This document shows positions 8,457 to 15,573 of a stretch of 25,432 nucleotides of DNA, in pieces. Position numbers and translations under genes: made by a program. This stretch comes from an uncultured Dyadobacter sp. (lineage in GTDB: Bacteria; Bacteroidota; Bacteroidia; Cytophagales; Spirosomataceae): assembly GCF_946482605.1 (NCBI RefSeq), contig NZ_CAMLSE010000060.1, forward strand, positions 1 to 25,432, in the 5' to 3' direction. The notes beneath the pieces are model-generated. The model had not been told where the DNA came from and searched no databases. It was given only the letters and a program-made list of their open reading frames with translations. Numbering within the stretch: position 1 is the first letter of the stretch; each line of letters opens with the position of its first letter.

Positions 8457-8788
8457 TTCTATATCGGCTCTCAGCAGTGTTCTCATTGAATACGGAAGTT
8501 TCGAACAATCGATCGACTATGTTTCCGTATGTGAAGTGCTTTCAAATATTTTTTGGGATAATACCATAAGCTTCGGCCAAACGCACGGATCATGTAAATT
8601 TTCTGGATAAAATGGACGAAGCAATATTTAACATGCGAATAAAAAATGATGTTAAATCCGTCATTTCTTTACAGGTCAGCTATAACGAGCGTGGTCAGTT
8701 CAAAAAAATAATTACACAATGAAAATATTAGACTATTTATTTGTACAATTGATAGAACGATATTTAATAACATAACCAACAAACAATT
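8457..8788. other. Intergenic region, no gene recognised
   Basis: About 330 bp of AT-rich DNA with stops in all frames and no credible small ORF. It holds a perfect 9-bp inverted repeat, ATTTAACAT (8626-8634) and ATGTTAAAT (8649-8657), with a 14-bp spacer, about 130 bp before the lipoprotein start. A near-match to the -7 consensus (TTTATTTG, about 8735-8742) is the best promoter candidate. Confidence 0.5.
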
Positions 8789-9382
8789 ATGAAACTCACA
8801 GTATTTACTTTGCTACTCTTTTTATCGGCATTATTCATTACCGCTTGTAAAGACAATCAAATCGAAGTAGCTAATCCTGAAAGTGCCAAAACGGCGAATT
8901 TGACTCCGGAGGAAACCGCCCGGATAAAGGCTATTATCGGCGCAAATACAACTAAGAAAGACGTACCAAGCAATGCCAGGACTTTCGGTGCCGCAACCTG
9001 GTATTTCACCCAATATGGATATCAATACACAGGTTCTGTTACGGAATATAACTTCCCTGCAAATGTATACGTCAGCAACAATAATAGTTATCCCATCATA
9101 ATTGCCGTCACAGGGCAACTCCAAATTATGTCCCCCTCTTTGTCCTGCTCAGGCGGCGGCACTTGTATGTTCGATGACAGTCCTGTTTATTACAACAGCC
9201 ATGGCTACACTGGCGGAAGGATAATTTTAGGTCCGGGAGTCTCAGCGACTTTAAGTTTTGGTGCCAAAATTAAAACTACGGCAGGCGTGGAAGGCTGGTT
9301 ACAACTCGAACATATCGCACCGTCCTTTGTTTCGGCAAGCTATACCGATGATTATCTGTATGTAATTAGAGGCTCACTTTGA
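8789..9382 (+). CDS. Putative lipoprotein of unknown function
   Basis: 197 residues. The N-terminus is a type II signal peptide: MKLT, a hydrophobic core, then lipobox FITAC with Cys20 as the lipidated residue, followed by KDNQ. The mature part has a short helical stretch with TPEETARIKAIIG, then a Gly/Ser/Tyr-rich, probably all-beta region (about 65-197). That region contains a CSGGGTC pair of cysteines (about 117-123) that could form a small disulphide loop. No known domain is recognised. It is exported and membrane-anchored in the periplasm or at the cell surface. Its own terminator follows, so it looks monocistronic. The downstream permease gene is on the same strand but about 225 bp away. 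Confidence 0.75.
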   Translation: MKLTVFTLLLFLSALFITACKDNQIEVANPESAKTANLTPEETARIKAIIGANTTKKDVPSNARTFGAATWYFTQYGYQYTGSVTEYNFPANVYVSNNNSYPIIIAVTGQLQIMSPSLSCSGGGTCMFDDSPVYYNSHGYTGGRIILGPGVSATLSFGAKIKTTAGVEGWLQLEHIAPSFVSASYTDDYLYVIRGSL

Positions 9383-9428
9383 TTATTGCGATTTGCGAGA
9401 TTAAATAGAAACTGCACTGTTTTCTAGA

Positions 9429-9463
9429 AAAGCCTGTAACTAAAAATCGTTACAGGCTTTTTT
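9429..9463 (+). terminator. Intrinsic terminator after the lipoprotein gene
   Basis: Perfect 12-bp stem AAAGCCTGTAAC (9429-9440) and GTTACAGGCTTT (9449-9460) with an 8-nt loop, followed by TTT. It is nearly symmetrical and could also work on the other strand. Confidence 0.85.
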
Positions 9464-9608
9464 ACTATGGGAGTTGAGAGAATCGCAGTCAATCTTTTAC
9501 TTCCTGTTAACATAGTTTTACAATTGAATTGTCGGTACCTGGTCGCATGATCATAAATTGGATAGCTCCGATAAACGGATCTAAAATCTTGCTTCTAAAC
9601 AACCTGGC

Positions 9609-11999
9609 ATGCTCAGCTCATCTTTATTGCTTTCCGCACGCTACCTATGGAGACGCAAATTCTCATCCTCCATTAAAATTATTGGCCTGACACTCGGAAT
9701 GACGTGCGTGCTGCTCGCCTTACTTTTCATGAAAGATGAGAGGAATTTTGACGCGTTTCATAAAAACGGGAAACATATTTATAGGGTCACTACCAAAGAT
9801 ATGCGTAGCAATGGCAATACTATTCTTGGGACTACGGGGCAGGTTCAGGGCCCGGCTTTCAAGGCCAATATCCCCGAAGTAACCGAATTTGCAAGGGTGT
9901 GGTCTGACATTACCCACAACATCATTGTTGATAAGAAAAGAGGGTTCCCTGTAAGTGTGACCTATGCGGACGATCATTTTTTTGAGGTCTTTTCTTTTCC
10001 GTTGTTGCAGGGAAATGCCTTGCTAGCACTAAGGAATATGAATTCCATAGTCATCACCGAGGAACTGGCAATGAAGTTTTTTGGAGAAACCGGTGTTGTC
10101 GGCCGAACCCTTGGCTTAGAGGATGGGTCCGTCATCGAAACTTTTTTAATAACCGGAGTCGCCAAAAATCTGCCGGCGAACTCCTCTCTAAAATTCGAGG
10201 CGGTAGTCCCATTTAAATTTTTACAACGATGGTTTAATGACGATGACTGGCTAAACCCCTATCTCAACACATTTGTATTGCTGCACCCAGGCACAAACCT
10301 CGAACAGCTCGAAAACAAGTTCGCCCGTGTTTTTGCCCGGGAAGCGAAAGAACAGATTAAGAAATCCCGGATACGCACATCCGAGATAGCGTTCGGTTTG
10401 CAACCACTTGCAGACATACATTTGAATATATTTAACAATAGTGCCGGATCTAAGCGAAGCCGTTACCCGGCATTGGCGAATGAAAGCCTTTCTGCGTATT
10501 CCTTTATTTTTGGCGGGATAGCAGCCATGATCATGATCATGGCCAGTATTAATTTTCTCAATCTGAGTGTTTCCGGATTTTCGCAGAGGTTCAAGGAAAT
10601 CGGCGTTCGCAAAATCTCCGGAGGCACATCACGCCAGATTGTCTGGCATTTTTTAACAGAACCCGTCTTAGTTTGTGTCATTTCTTTCCTTCTTTCATCG
10701 CTGATAGTAGCATTGGGCCTGCCAATCTTAAATCAGATAACTGGTAAGGATATTCACCTTTCATTTCCCGGAGACCTGAAATTTTTTGCAGGGGCTCTGG
10801 TGGCGCTTACTACATGCGTAATGGCCACTGGTCTTTACCCCGCAATTAAATTATCCATGTTCAATTCGATCGATATTTTACAAAGTAAACAGAACTGGAG
10901 TGGGAAAAACTATTTCAGCAAAGTTCTGATTGTCTTGCAATTTTCCTTTGCAATGGGCTTAGTATTTGCAGTTATTGTTTACTACCGGCAAATGAATTTT
11001 ATATCTCAGAAAAACCTGGGCTACAATCCTGCGGGAATTGTATTCGTGCCAATACCATTTGGGAGGGCCAATCGGGAGGAACGATCATATTTCGTAAATG
11101 AATTGAAATCTTCTCCCCACATTGAAAAAATTTCAGGTGGTTCGCTTTCCTCCTGGGGCGACAGCAAACAACTGATTGGCAGCCATGAATTTAAGGCGGA
11201 AAGGTTGCATGTTGACCAATATTATATCCCGACACTTCAAATTGAAATAAAGCTTGGCAGGAATTTTGACGAATATTCGCTGGCGGATTCCAATTCAGTT
11301 ATTGTAAACGAGGCATTTTTGCGGCACTCAGGCTGGAAAGACCCGATCAATCAGCAGCTACATCTGGAAGGTGAGAAACCGAAGACCGTGATAGGGGTTA
11401 TAAGTGACTTTCACACGGAGTCTTTAAAGTATCAAATTCAACCAAAGATCTTTGAATTGAAGCAGAACGAGAACCTCTTGATCAGGATCCAAAGAGGAAA
11501 TACTACGACGGCTCTTGCCGCAATACAAAAGGCGTTTAAAAATTCTTTCCCTGATCATTTTTATCAGTTTGCCTTTCTCGACGATCAAATCGGCAAACAA
11601 TATGCGAGTGAGGAAAGGTGGAAGAAAATCACCGGGTATGCTGTGGGCCTTGCGATCTTTGTCTGTTGTATCGGACTGTTTGGACTTACTCATTTCGAGA
11701 CTTTAAAACGTCGGCGGGAAATAGGCATTCGTAAGATACTCGGTGCGTCCGTATTGTGGCTCGTGTACATTGTATCCGGTGATTTTTTGAAGCTTGTCCT
11801 GATTTCAGTGATTGTAGTGTCACCGATTGCCTGGTATCTAATGAACGACTGGCTGCGCGATTTCAGTTACAGGATACACATTTCGTGGACGGATATTGCG
11901 GCAACCATTTTGGCTGCTGTTGTGATAACCTTCCTTACCGTTGGAATCAGGGTTGGCAAGGCGGCGCTGCAAAACCCGGTAGACGCCTTGAAAGACTAA
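9609..11999 (+). CDS. ABC transporter permease, tandem MacB-PCD/FtsX type
   Basis: 796 residues with the layout of the large Bacteroidota FtsX-like permeases. Transmembrane helix 1 is in SIKIIGLTLGMTCVLLALLF (about 22-41). A periplasmic MacB-type core domain follows (about 45-290), then three helices of the first FtsX domain (about 290-420, with MIMIMASINFLNLSVS and the RFKEIGVRKISGG loop). A further helix (about 438-458) and a second periplasmic domain come next. The second FtsX domain (about 680-796) has KRRREIGIRKILGAS and ends NPVDALKD. These permeases normally pair with a separate LolD/MacB-like ATPase for lipoprotein or peptide export or mechanotransmission. No ATPase gene is visible on either side, so the partner must be elsewhere. 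The start ATG was chosen because the usual amphipathic SARYLWRRK segment follows it. Confidence 0.92.
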   Translation: MLSSSLLLSARYLWRRKFSSSIKIIGLTLGMTCVLLALLFMKDERNFDAFHKNGKHIYRVTTKDMRSNGNTILGTTGQVQGPAFKANIPEVTEFARVWSDITHNIIVDKKRGFPVSVTYADDHFFEVFSFPLLQGNALLALRNMNSIVITEELAMKFFGETGVVGRTLGLEDGSVIETFLITGVAKNLPANSSLKFEAVVPFKFLQRWFNDDDWLNPYLNTFVLLHPGTNLEQLENKFARVFAREAKEQIKKSRIRTSEIAFGLQPLADIHLNIFNNSAGSKRSRYPALANESLSAYSFIFGGIAAMIMIMASINFLNLSVSGFSQRFKEIGVRKISGGTSRQIVWHFLTEPVLVCVISFLLSSLIVALGLPILNQITGKDIHLSFPGDLKFFAGALVALTTCVMATGLYPAIKLSMFNSIDILQSKQNWSGKNYFSKVLIVLQFSFAMGLVFAVIVYYRQMNFISQKNLGYNPAGIVFVPIPFGRANREERSYFVNELKSSPHIEKISGGSLSSWGDSKQLIGSHEFKAERLHVDQYYIPTLQIEIKLGRNFDEYSLADSNSVIVNEAFLRHSGWKDPINQQLHLEGEKPKTVIGVISDFHTESLKYQIQPKIFELKQNENLLIRIQRGNTTTALAAIQKAFKNSFPDHFYQFAFLDDQIGKQYASEERWKKITGYAVGLAIFVCCIGLFGLTHFETLKRRREIGIRKILGASVLWLVYIVSGDFLKLVLISVIVVSPIAWYLMNDWLRDFSYRIHISWTDIAATILAAVVITFLTVGIRVGKAALQNPVDALKD

Positions 12000-12067
12000 T
12001 AAAATGCCATTGAGCTTCGTAATTTTGGGCCTGGCCCATGATGCAGCAGCAAATAAAGTGTAAACAA

Positions 12068-12099
12068 AAAGGCCGGCAAATTTTCATTTACCGGCCTTT
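12068..12099. terminator. Bidirectional terminator between the permease gene and tRNA-Val
   Basis: A 14-bp stem with AAAGGCCGG on each strand closes on a 4-nt loop (GAAA on the minus strand). T-runs lie on both sides, so it can stop the tRNA transcript (minus) and the permease transcript (plus). Confidence 0.8.
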
Positions 12100-12108
12100 C
12101 TTCTTCTG

Positions 12109-12183
12109 TGGGAGTTGAGGGATTCGAACCCCCGACCCTCTGCTTGTAAGGCAGATGCTCTGAACCAACTGAGCTAAACTCCC
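12109..12183 (-). tRNA. tRNA-Val (anticodon UAC)
   Basis: A 75-nt cloverleaf on the minus strand. Acceptor GGGAGTT pairs with AACTCCC. The D-arm is GCTC/GAGC, the anticodon stem TCTGC/GCAGA with loop CTTACAA (UAC, valine), and the T-arm has loop TTCGAAT with one G-U pair in the stem. CCA is not encoded. A terminator follows on the same strand. Confidence 0.95.
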
Positions 12184-12304
12184 TTTTTTTTCTTTTTGTT
12201 TCCCGTCGTTTGGGAGTGCAAATATGTGCGACCAAATTGAACTCTGCAAATATTTCAGAAAAAAAATTTAAAATATTTTACAACCTCCTCATAACCAGCA
12301 TTCG

Positions 12305-13039
12305 CTATTCGAAATTTAGATAGAGCGTTACAGTGTGCGTTCTCATCCTGCTGATTCCGTTTCCAACCGAATTAGCTCCCGGTACCAACATATTAGTCAG
12401 TCCATGCGAAAAACGCAGCTCCGGCGCGAATTTAAAGAACTCAAAGAATTGCTCGTACCCGATCCCATAGTCAATCGAGAGATCACTGGACTTGGTATTC
12501 AATGCCCCCGGGCCGCCGCCTCTGCTTCTCTTCACATTTGTCTCGATACCGAGGGTGAGTCCTGCTACCATATACATCCTCGAATTGACTCGTCTCACCG
12601 ATTTGTATTTTAGCAAGAGAGGCACTTCAATCCATGTCGACTCCCGCTTCTCAGTCCGGTCCGTACCGTTCGGATAGCTGAATTTTACATGGCGTTCATA
12701 CAGCGAAACCGATGGTGTCGTACGCAGATCAAAATGCTCATTCAGAAAGGCATTGATCGTGAAACCCATCCGGAATGCAGCATTGGTCGGCGATTGAATG
12801 ACGAAGGCCGAGTCCTTGGAAACAAATTCGTTACTGTGCCTGATATTAAACCGTGTAAACGGTACTGCAAACAGGATTCCGTAGTGGATCGGCTTATCAT
12901 CATAATATTCGAGGTGCTTGCGGCGGTATCCGATGCCCTGCGACTTTACTTCCTGCACCGCCATCAGCAGCGCCAGGATGCCTATTACTACTTGTGTCCG
13001 ACGTAAATTGAACAGATCCCGAAGGTAAGTGATATGCAT
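12305..13039 (-). CDS. porT: PorT-like outer-membrane protein (type IX secretion/gliding)
   Basis: 244 residues. The N-terminus has a basic start (NLRRTQ), a hydrophobic segment VVIGILALLMAV and a probable cleavage after VKSQ, so it is exported. The rest is a small outer-membrane beta-barrel with the conserved PorT features KPIHYGILFAVPFTRF, FRMGFTINAFLNEHFDLR and TPSVSLYER. The chain ends in alternating residues with a terminal aromatic-acidic pair (LNFE). PorT is needed for type IX secretion in Porphyromonas and for gliding/secretion in relatives. In many Bacteroidota it follows ubiE, as here. The ATG at 13039 lies inside the end of ubiE, a 52-nt overlap. No later ATG would keep a full signal peptide, so the overlap seems real. 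Co-transcription with ubiE is likely. Confidence 0.87.
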   Translation of the reverse strand: MHITYLRDLFNLRRTQVVIGILALLMAVQEVKSQGIGYRRKHLEYYDDKPIHYGILFAVPFTRFNIRHSNEFVSKDSAFVIQSPTNAAFRMGFTINAFLNEHFDLRTTPSVSLYERHVKFSYPNGTDRTEKRESTWIEVPLLLKYKSVRRVNSRMYMVAGLTLGIETNVKRSRGGGPGALNTKSSDLSIDYGIGYEQFFEFFKFAPELRFSHGLTNMLVPGANSVGNGISRMRTHTVTLYLNFE

Positions 13040-13710
13040 TTGGTATTTATGAAACCTGCTTTTTGATAGATATCCAGAAAAGCTTCCCCATCCGGAAAGG
13101 CCTGAACAGACTCGGGCAAATAAGTGTAAGCCGCGCTATCCTTCGAAACGGTCTTTCCAATAATCGGTAGTATGTACTTGAAATAGAAATTATAGAACTG
13201 CTTGAACGGAAAGCTGCGGGGTTTTGAAAACTCAACAACAACGCAGGTTCCACCTGGCTTCATCACGCGGTTCATCTCAGTCAGTCCGGCCAGCAAATTC
13301 TGAAAATTGCGTACTCCAAACGAAACGATGATCGCGTCAAAATAATTGTTTGCAAAACTTAAACTTTCCGAATCGCCGCTTCGCAGCTCGATGATGTCCT
13401 GCTTGCCTAATTTGTTAATTTTTTCGCGGCCGACAGCGAGCATTCCTTCGGATATATCGACCCCGATGATCTTATCCGGATTAAGTGCCAGAGCTTCGAT
13501 TGCAAAGTCGCCGGTACCCGTTGCGATGTCAAGGATGACTTTGGGTTGCTGTTTTTTAAGAAGCCGGATAGCCCGCTTGCGCCAGTATATATCCACACCC
13601 GCACTCAAAACGTGGTTGAGCAGATCATACTTCGGAGAAATATTGTCGAACATCTCAGCCACCTGCTCACGCTTGGTGCCTTCCTTGTCTTTATAGGGTA
13701 CTACACTCAT
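12988..13710 (-). CDS. ubiE: Demethylmenaquinone methyltransferase UbiE/MenG
   Basis: 240 residues from the ATG at 13710. It is a SAM-dependent class I methyltransferase that makes menaquinone from demethylmenaquinone, acting on the lipid quinone at the membrane. Visible motifs: an N-terminal EQVAEMFDNISPKYDLLNHV (UbiE signature), SAM motif I VILDIATGTGDF (about 57-68), IIGVDISEGML, and the region FDAIIVSFGVRN with MNRVMKPGG. An in-frame ATG at 13740 would add ten residues, but a TAnnTTTG promoter box (13738-13745) overlaps it, so 13710 is the better start. Overlaps porT at its 3' end. Consistent with a respiratory menaquinone-using bacterium. Confidence 0.94.
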   Translation of the reverse strand: MSVVPYKDKEGTKREQVAEMFDNISPKYDLLNHVLSAGVDIYWRKRAIRLLKKQQPKVILDIATGTGDFAIEALALNPDKIIGVDISEGMLAVGREKINKLGKQDIIELRSGDSESLSFANNYFDAIIVSFGVRNFQNLLAGLTEMNRVMKPGGTCVVVEFSKPRSFPFKQFYNFYFKYILPIIGKTVSKDSAAYTYLPESVQAFPDGEAFLDIYQKAGFINTKCISLTFGICSIYVGHK

Positions 13711-13737
13711 TTTAATGCTTGTAAAATCAATTAGTAA

Positions 13738-13745
13738 CAAAGCTA
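13738..13745 (-). promoter_or_regulatory. Candidate -7 box for ubiE-porT
   Basis: Minus-strand TAGCTTTG fits TAnnTTTG, about 28 nt before the ATG at 13710. It overlaps the alternative upstream ATG (13740), which argues against that start. Confidence 0.45.
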
Positions 13746-13867
13746 ACAGATATTTACGGTTATAGCTTCCGACGAATTCATCTTATTTCCTTCTACAAAA
13801 GCTGACCAAATTACAAAACGAACGTCTAAATGGCTGAACCGTATCTTCCATTCAACCATTATTCCGC

Positions 13868-14659
13868 ATGCGTAGTGCCCTGCTTTTCACTTTTCTGATT
13901 TGGCTGGTTCCCCAAGCTGCCGCCCAGCCTTACCGCCGCCCATCCTCCAACGGCATAAGCGGCAAAAAAGACTATAACCGTAAAACCGACATGGGTTACC
14001 AGCTCGCAGTCCGAGGTGGGCTCACCCAGTTTTTCGGAGAACTGAATGGTCAGGATATGCAGAGTGTATTGGGAATAGGGCTTGGGAAAAATTTCCGGAA
14101 AGAGTTTTCAGTACAAATCGATTACACGGCAGGCAAGGTGGGCGGCGAGAAAAATGATTTCTTTAACTCTTACTTTATCAATGAATTCAACACACTGGAA
14201 TGCATTGCCAAATGGGATCTTATTGAGCAATTCAACATTTTCGAGCCTGATGCCGCCCATTGTTATATTTACGGAGGGATCGGGCAGATCTGGTTCGCGG
14301 CCCAGGCATTCGACCTTGACAATGGTGAAATGGTAAGATTCACCAACAGCACGTTAAGTGCCCGCAATCCTCTGTTCCTGCGCTGGGGTCCTCCGCACGG
14401 TCCCCCAGGCATCCGTAAAACCAGGGAAGGAATCATGCCAATCGGCACTTCAGTAGACTTTGTGTTGTTGAATCGATGGAAAATGGGAATCGATTACCGC
14501 TTCTATTTGGTAAGGACCGATAAAATGGATGCCACTTCCGGCCGACGGCTGATCAATCCCGAAGAAAGCGACTCATACAGCGACACACCAAATGACAAGT
14601 TCAGTTTTATTTCGGTTTACATTGCATACCAATTTGGCAAACGGAAGCCCAGGCGCTGA
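13868..14659 (+). CDS. Putative outer-membrane beta-barrel protein (DUF6089-like)
   Basis: 263 residues. A signal peptide (MRSALLFTF, hydrophobic core, cleavage after QAAAQ) is followed by a basic, low-complexity stretch. The barrel-like region starts at YQLAVRGGLTQFFGEL (about 44-59). It shows repeated alternating strands such as SVLGIGLGKNF, FSVQIDYTAGKVGG, YIYGGIGQIWF, WKMGIDYRFYLVRTD and FSFISVYIAYQFG at the end. The opening GGLTQFFGEL followed by GLGKNF resembles DUF6089 proteins, the group that includes PorG of the type IX system, but I cannot confirm this. Its position next to ubiE-porT (divergent) is suggestive only. The Arg/Lys-rich C-terminus RKPRR after the last strand is somewhat unusual. 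Confidence 0.72.
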   Translation: MRSALLFTFLIWLVPQAAAQPYRRPSSNGISGKKDYNRKTDMGYQLAVRGGLTQFFGELNGQDMQSVLGIGLGKNFRKEFSVQIDYTAGKVGGEKNDFFNSYFINEFNTLECIAKWDLIEQFNIFEPDAAHCYIYGGIGQIWFAAQAFDLDNGEMVRFTNSTLSARNPLFLRWGPPHGPPGIRKTREGIMPIGTSVDFVLLNRWKMGIDYRFYLVRTDKMDATSGRRLINPEESDSYSDTPNDKFSFISVYIAYQFGKRKPRR

Positions 14660-14677
14660 AAGTCTAACACTGTTAAA

Positions 14678-15259
14678 ATGAATTCTACCACTGTTAAATA
14701 TAAGCTATATCCCAGTCTGCTAGGCTGTTTCGACCGTTATGAGCGAGGCTACCTCGACGAATCCTCACTCCTCGACCGCGTCAACAGAGTACCCATTCCC
14801 CAGACAGAAGCACAGTCTCGCGGCGTTTCATTTGAAGATGCCGTGATAAAAGGCGTTGGAGAAGAGGCTTTCAACCCGGAAATTCTTTCGAAAGTACGCG
14901 CATTACTGCCCAGGCCGATGCTTAAAACTCAGGTATATTGCGAATACCAGCTCGGCGACGTCCTGCTCTACGGCTATGTCGATGTGCTTGGAAAGTTACT
15001 GGCGGTAGACATTAAGACTACAAGCCAATACCGCCCGGGATATTTCGCCAAAAGCCATCAGAATTTTTACCTCCCGGCTTTACGGACGAAAGGCGTCCGC
15101 AGCCTGCGATACATTATCACCGATTTTCAGGATGTGTATCAGGAGGAATACGATCAGGAAACGGACTTCTCTCATCAGGAAACCCAGGTCCGCTCATTCT
15201 GCGAGTTCCTTGAAACACATCGTCATCGGATCACCGACAGACGTATTTTCGGGATTTGA
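14678..15259 (+). CDS. PD-(D/E)XK nuclease superfamily protein
   Basis: 193 residues. The core reads as a RecB/Cas4-type restriction-endonuclease fold. Glu53 is in RGVSFEDAVIKG (the helix usually carrying the first acid). Asp102 is in LLYGYVDVLG, then Asp111 and Lys113 in LLAVDIKTT (the DxK of the motif). SHQNFYLPAL has the Gln and Tyr often seen one helix later. The acidic metal-binding set is complete, so the enzyme is probably active on DNA. It is a single small domain with no helicase or other partner fused or adjacent. It begins 18 nt after the outer-membrane barrel gene, yet the two are functionally unrelated by sequence. A housekeeping or recombination-linked nuclease is likely; substrate unknown. 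Confidence 0.78.
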   Translation: MNSTTVKYKLYPSLLGCFDRYERGYLDESSLLDRVNRVPIPQTEAQSRGVSFEDAVIKGVGEEAFNPEILSKVRALLPRPMLKTQVYCEYQLGDVLLYGYVDVLGKLLAVDIKTTSQYRPGYFAKSHQNFYLPALRTKGVRSLRYIITDFQDVYQEEYDQETDFSHQETQVRSFCEFLETHRHRITDRRIFGI

Positions 15260-15327
15260 AGAGGAGACTAGAAATGCTCAGTTTCGGATCCGTCCAAAGT
15301 GGTACGGCATTTTGGGTGATAATGCAA

Positions 15328-15362
15328 AAACGCCTTGACAATCAGCGATTATCAAGGCGTTT
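15328..15362. terminator. Hairpin terminator, mainly for the truncated tRNA on the minus strand
   Basis: Perfect 11-bp stem AAACGCCTTGA (15328-15338) and TCAAGGCGTTT (15352-15362). On the minus strand it is followed by TTTTT-type U-tract sequence, as after a tRNA gene. It may also end the plus-strand nuclease transcript. Confidence 0.7.
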
Positions 15363-15377
15363 AAATTGTACTAGTTG

Positions 15378-15399
15378 TGGTGATGGACGGAATCGAACC
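15378..15399 (-). other. tRNA 3'-end fragment, putative left attachment site (attL) of an integrated element
   Basis: Minus-strand sequence ends with a T-loop (GGTTCGATTCC), then acceptor-like CGTCCATCACCA, but no D-arm, anticodon arm or matching 5' acceptor GGTGATG follows at higher coordinates. The T-stem is half broken: AAAGG against CCGTC pairs at only three of five positions, as if the 5' side had been replaced. The integrase gene starts about 175 bp away. Together these fit insertion into a tRNA 3' end. The isotype cannot be told. Confidence 0.6.
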
Positions 15400-15509
15400 T
15401 TTGATTTCTACTTTCATGACCTTTTCGTTAAAATATTCTGATTCTGAGCTGTTAATGGCAAATATATAAAATTGAAACAAGTAACATGCAACCTTAAAAA
15501 GTAATTTTG

Positions 15510-15531
15510 TTGTAAACCATTTTGTAAACCA
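15510..15531 (+). repeat. Direct repeat upstream of the integrase gene
   Basis: TTGTAAACCA occurs at 15510-15519 and again at 15522-15531, a 12-bp period. It lies between the putative attL and the integrase promoter and overlaps the -33 element. It could be an integrase arm-type or excisionase site, or an autoregulatory operator. Confidence 0.4.
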
Positions 15532-15551
15532 GTTCAGTTAAGATAGATTTG
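15521..15551 (+). promoter_or_regulatory. Integrase promoter, Bacteroidota -33/-7 type
   Basis: TTTG (15521-15524), a 19-bp spacer, then TAGATTTG (15544-15551), 22 nt before the ATG at 15574. Both elements and spacing match the Bacteroidota consensus. It is the best promoter in the window. Confidence 0.65.
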
Positions 15552-15573
15552 TGTAAATCAAGTCGTCGGCTGC

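Noticed and set aside
9520..9532. ACAATT-G-AATTGT palindrome before the permease gene
   Set aside because: Only 6-bp arms in AT-rich DNA, no promoter at a fitting distance; likely chance.
11996..12235. 79-codon minus-strand frame
   Set aside because: It reads straight through the tRNA-Val gene and the terminator hairpin.
15260..15441. Short plus-strand frames over the nuclease 3' end and tRNA fragment
   Set aside because: They cross the terminator hairpin and the tRNA remnant and show no protein features.
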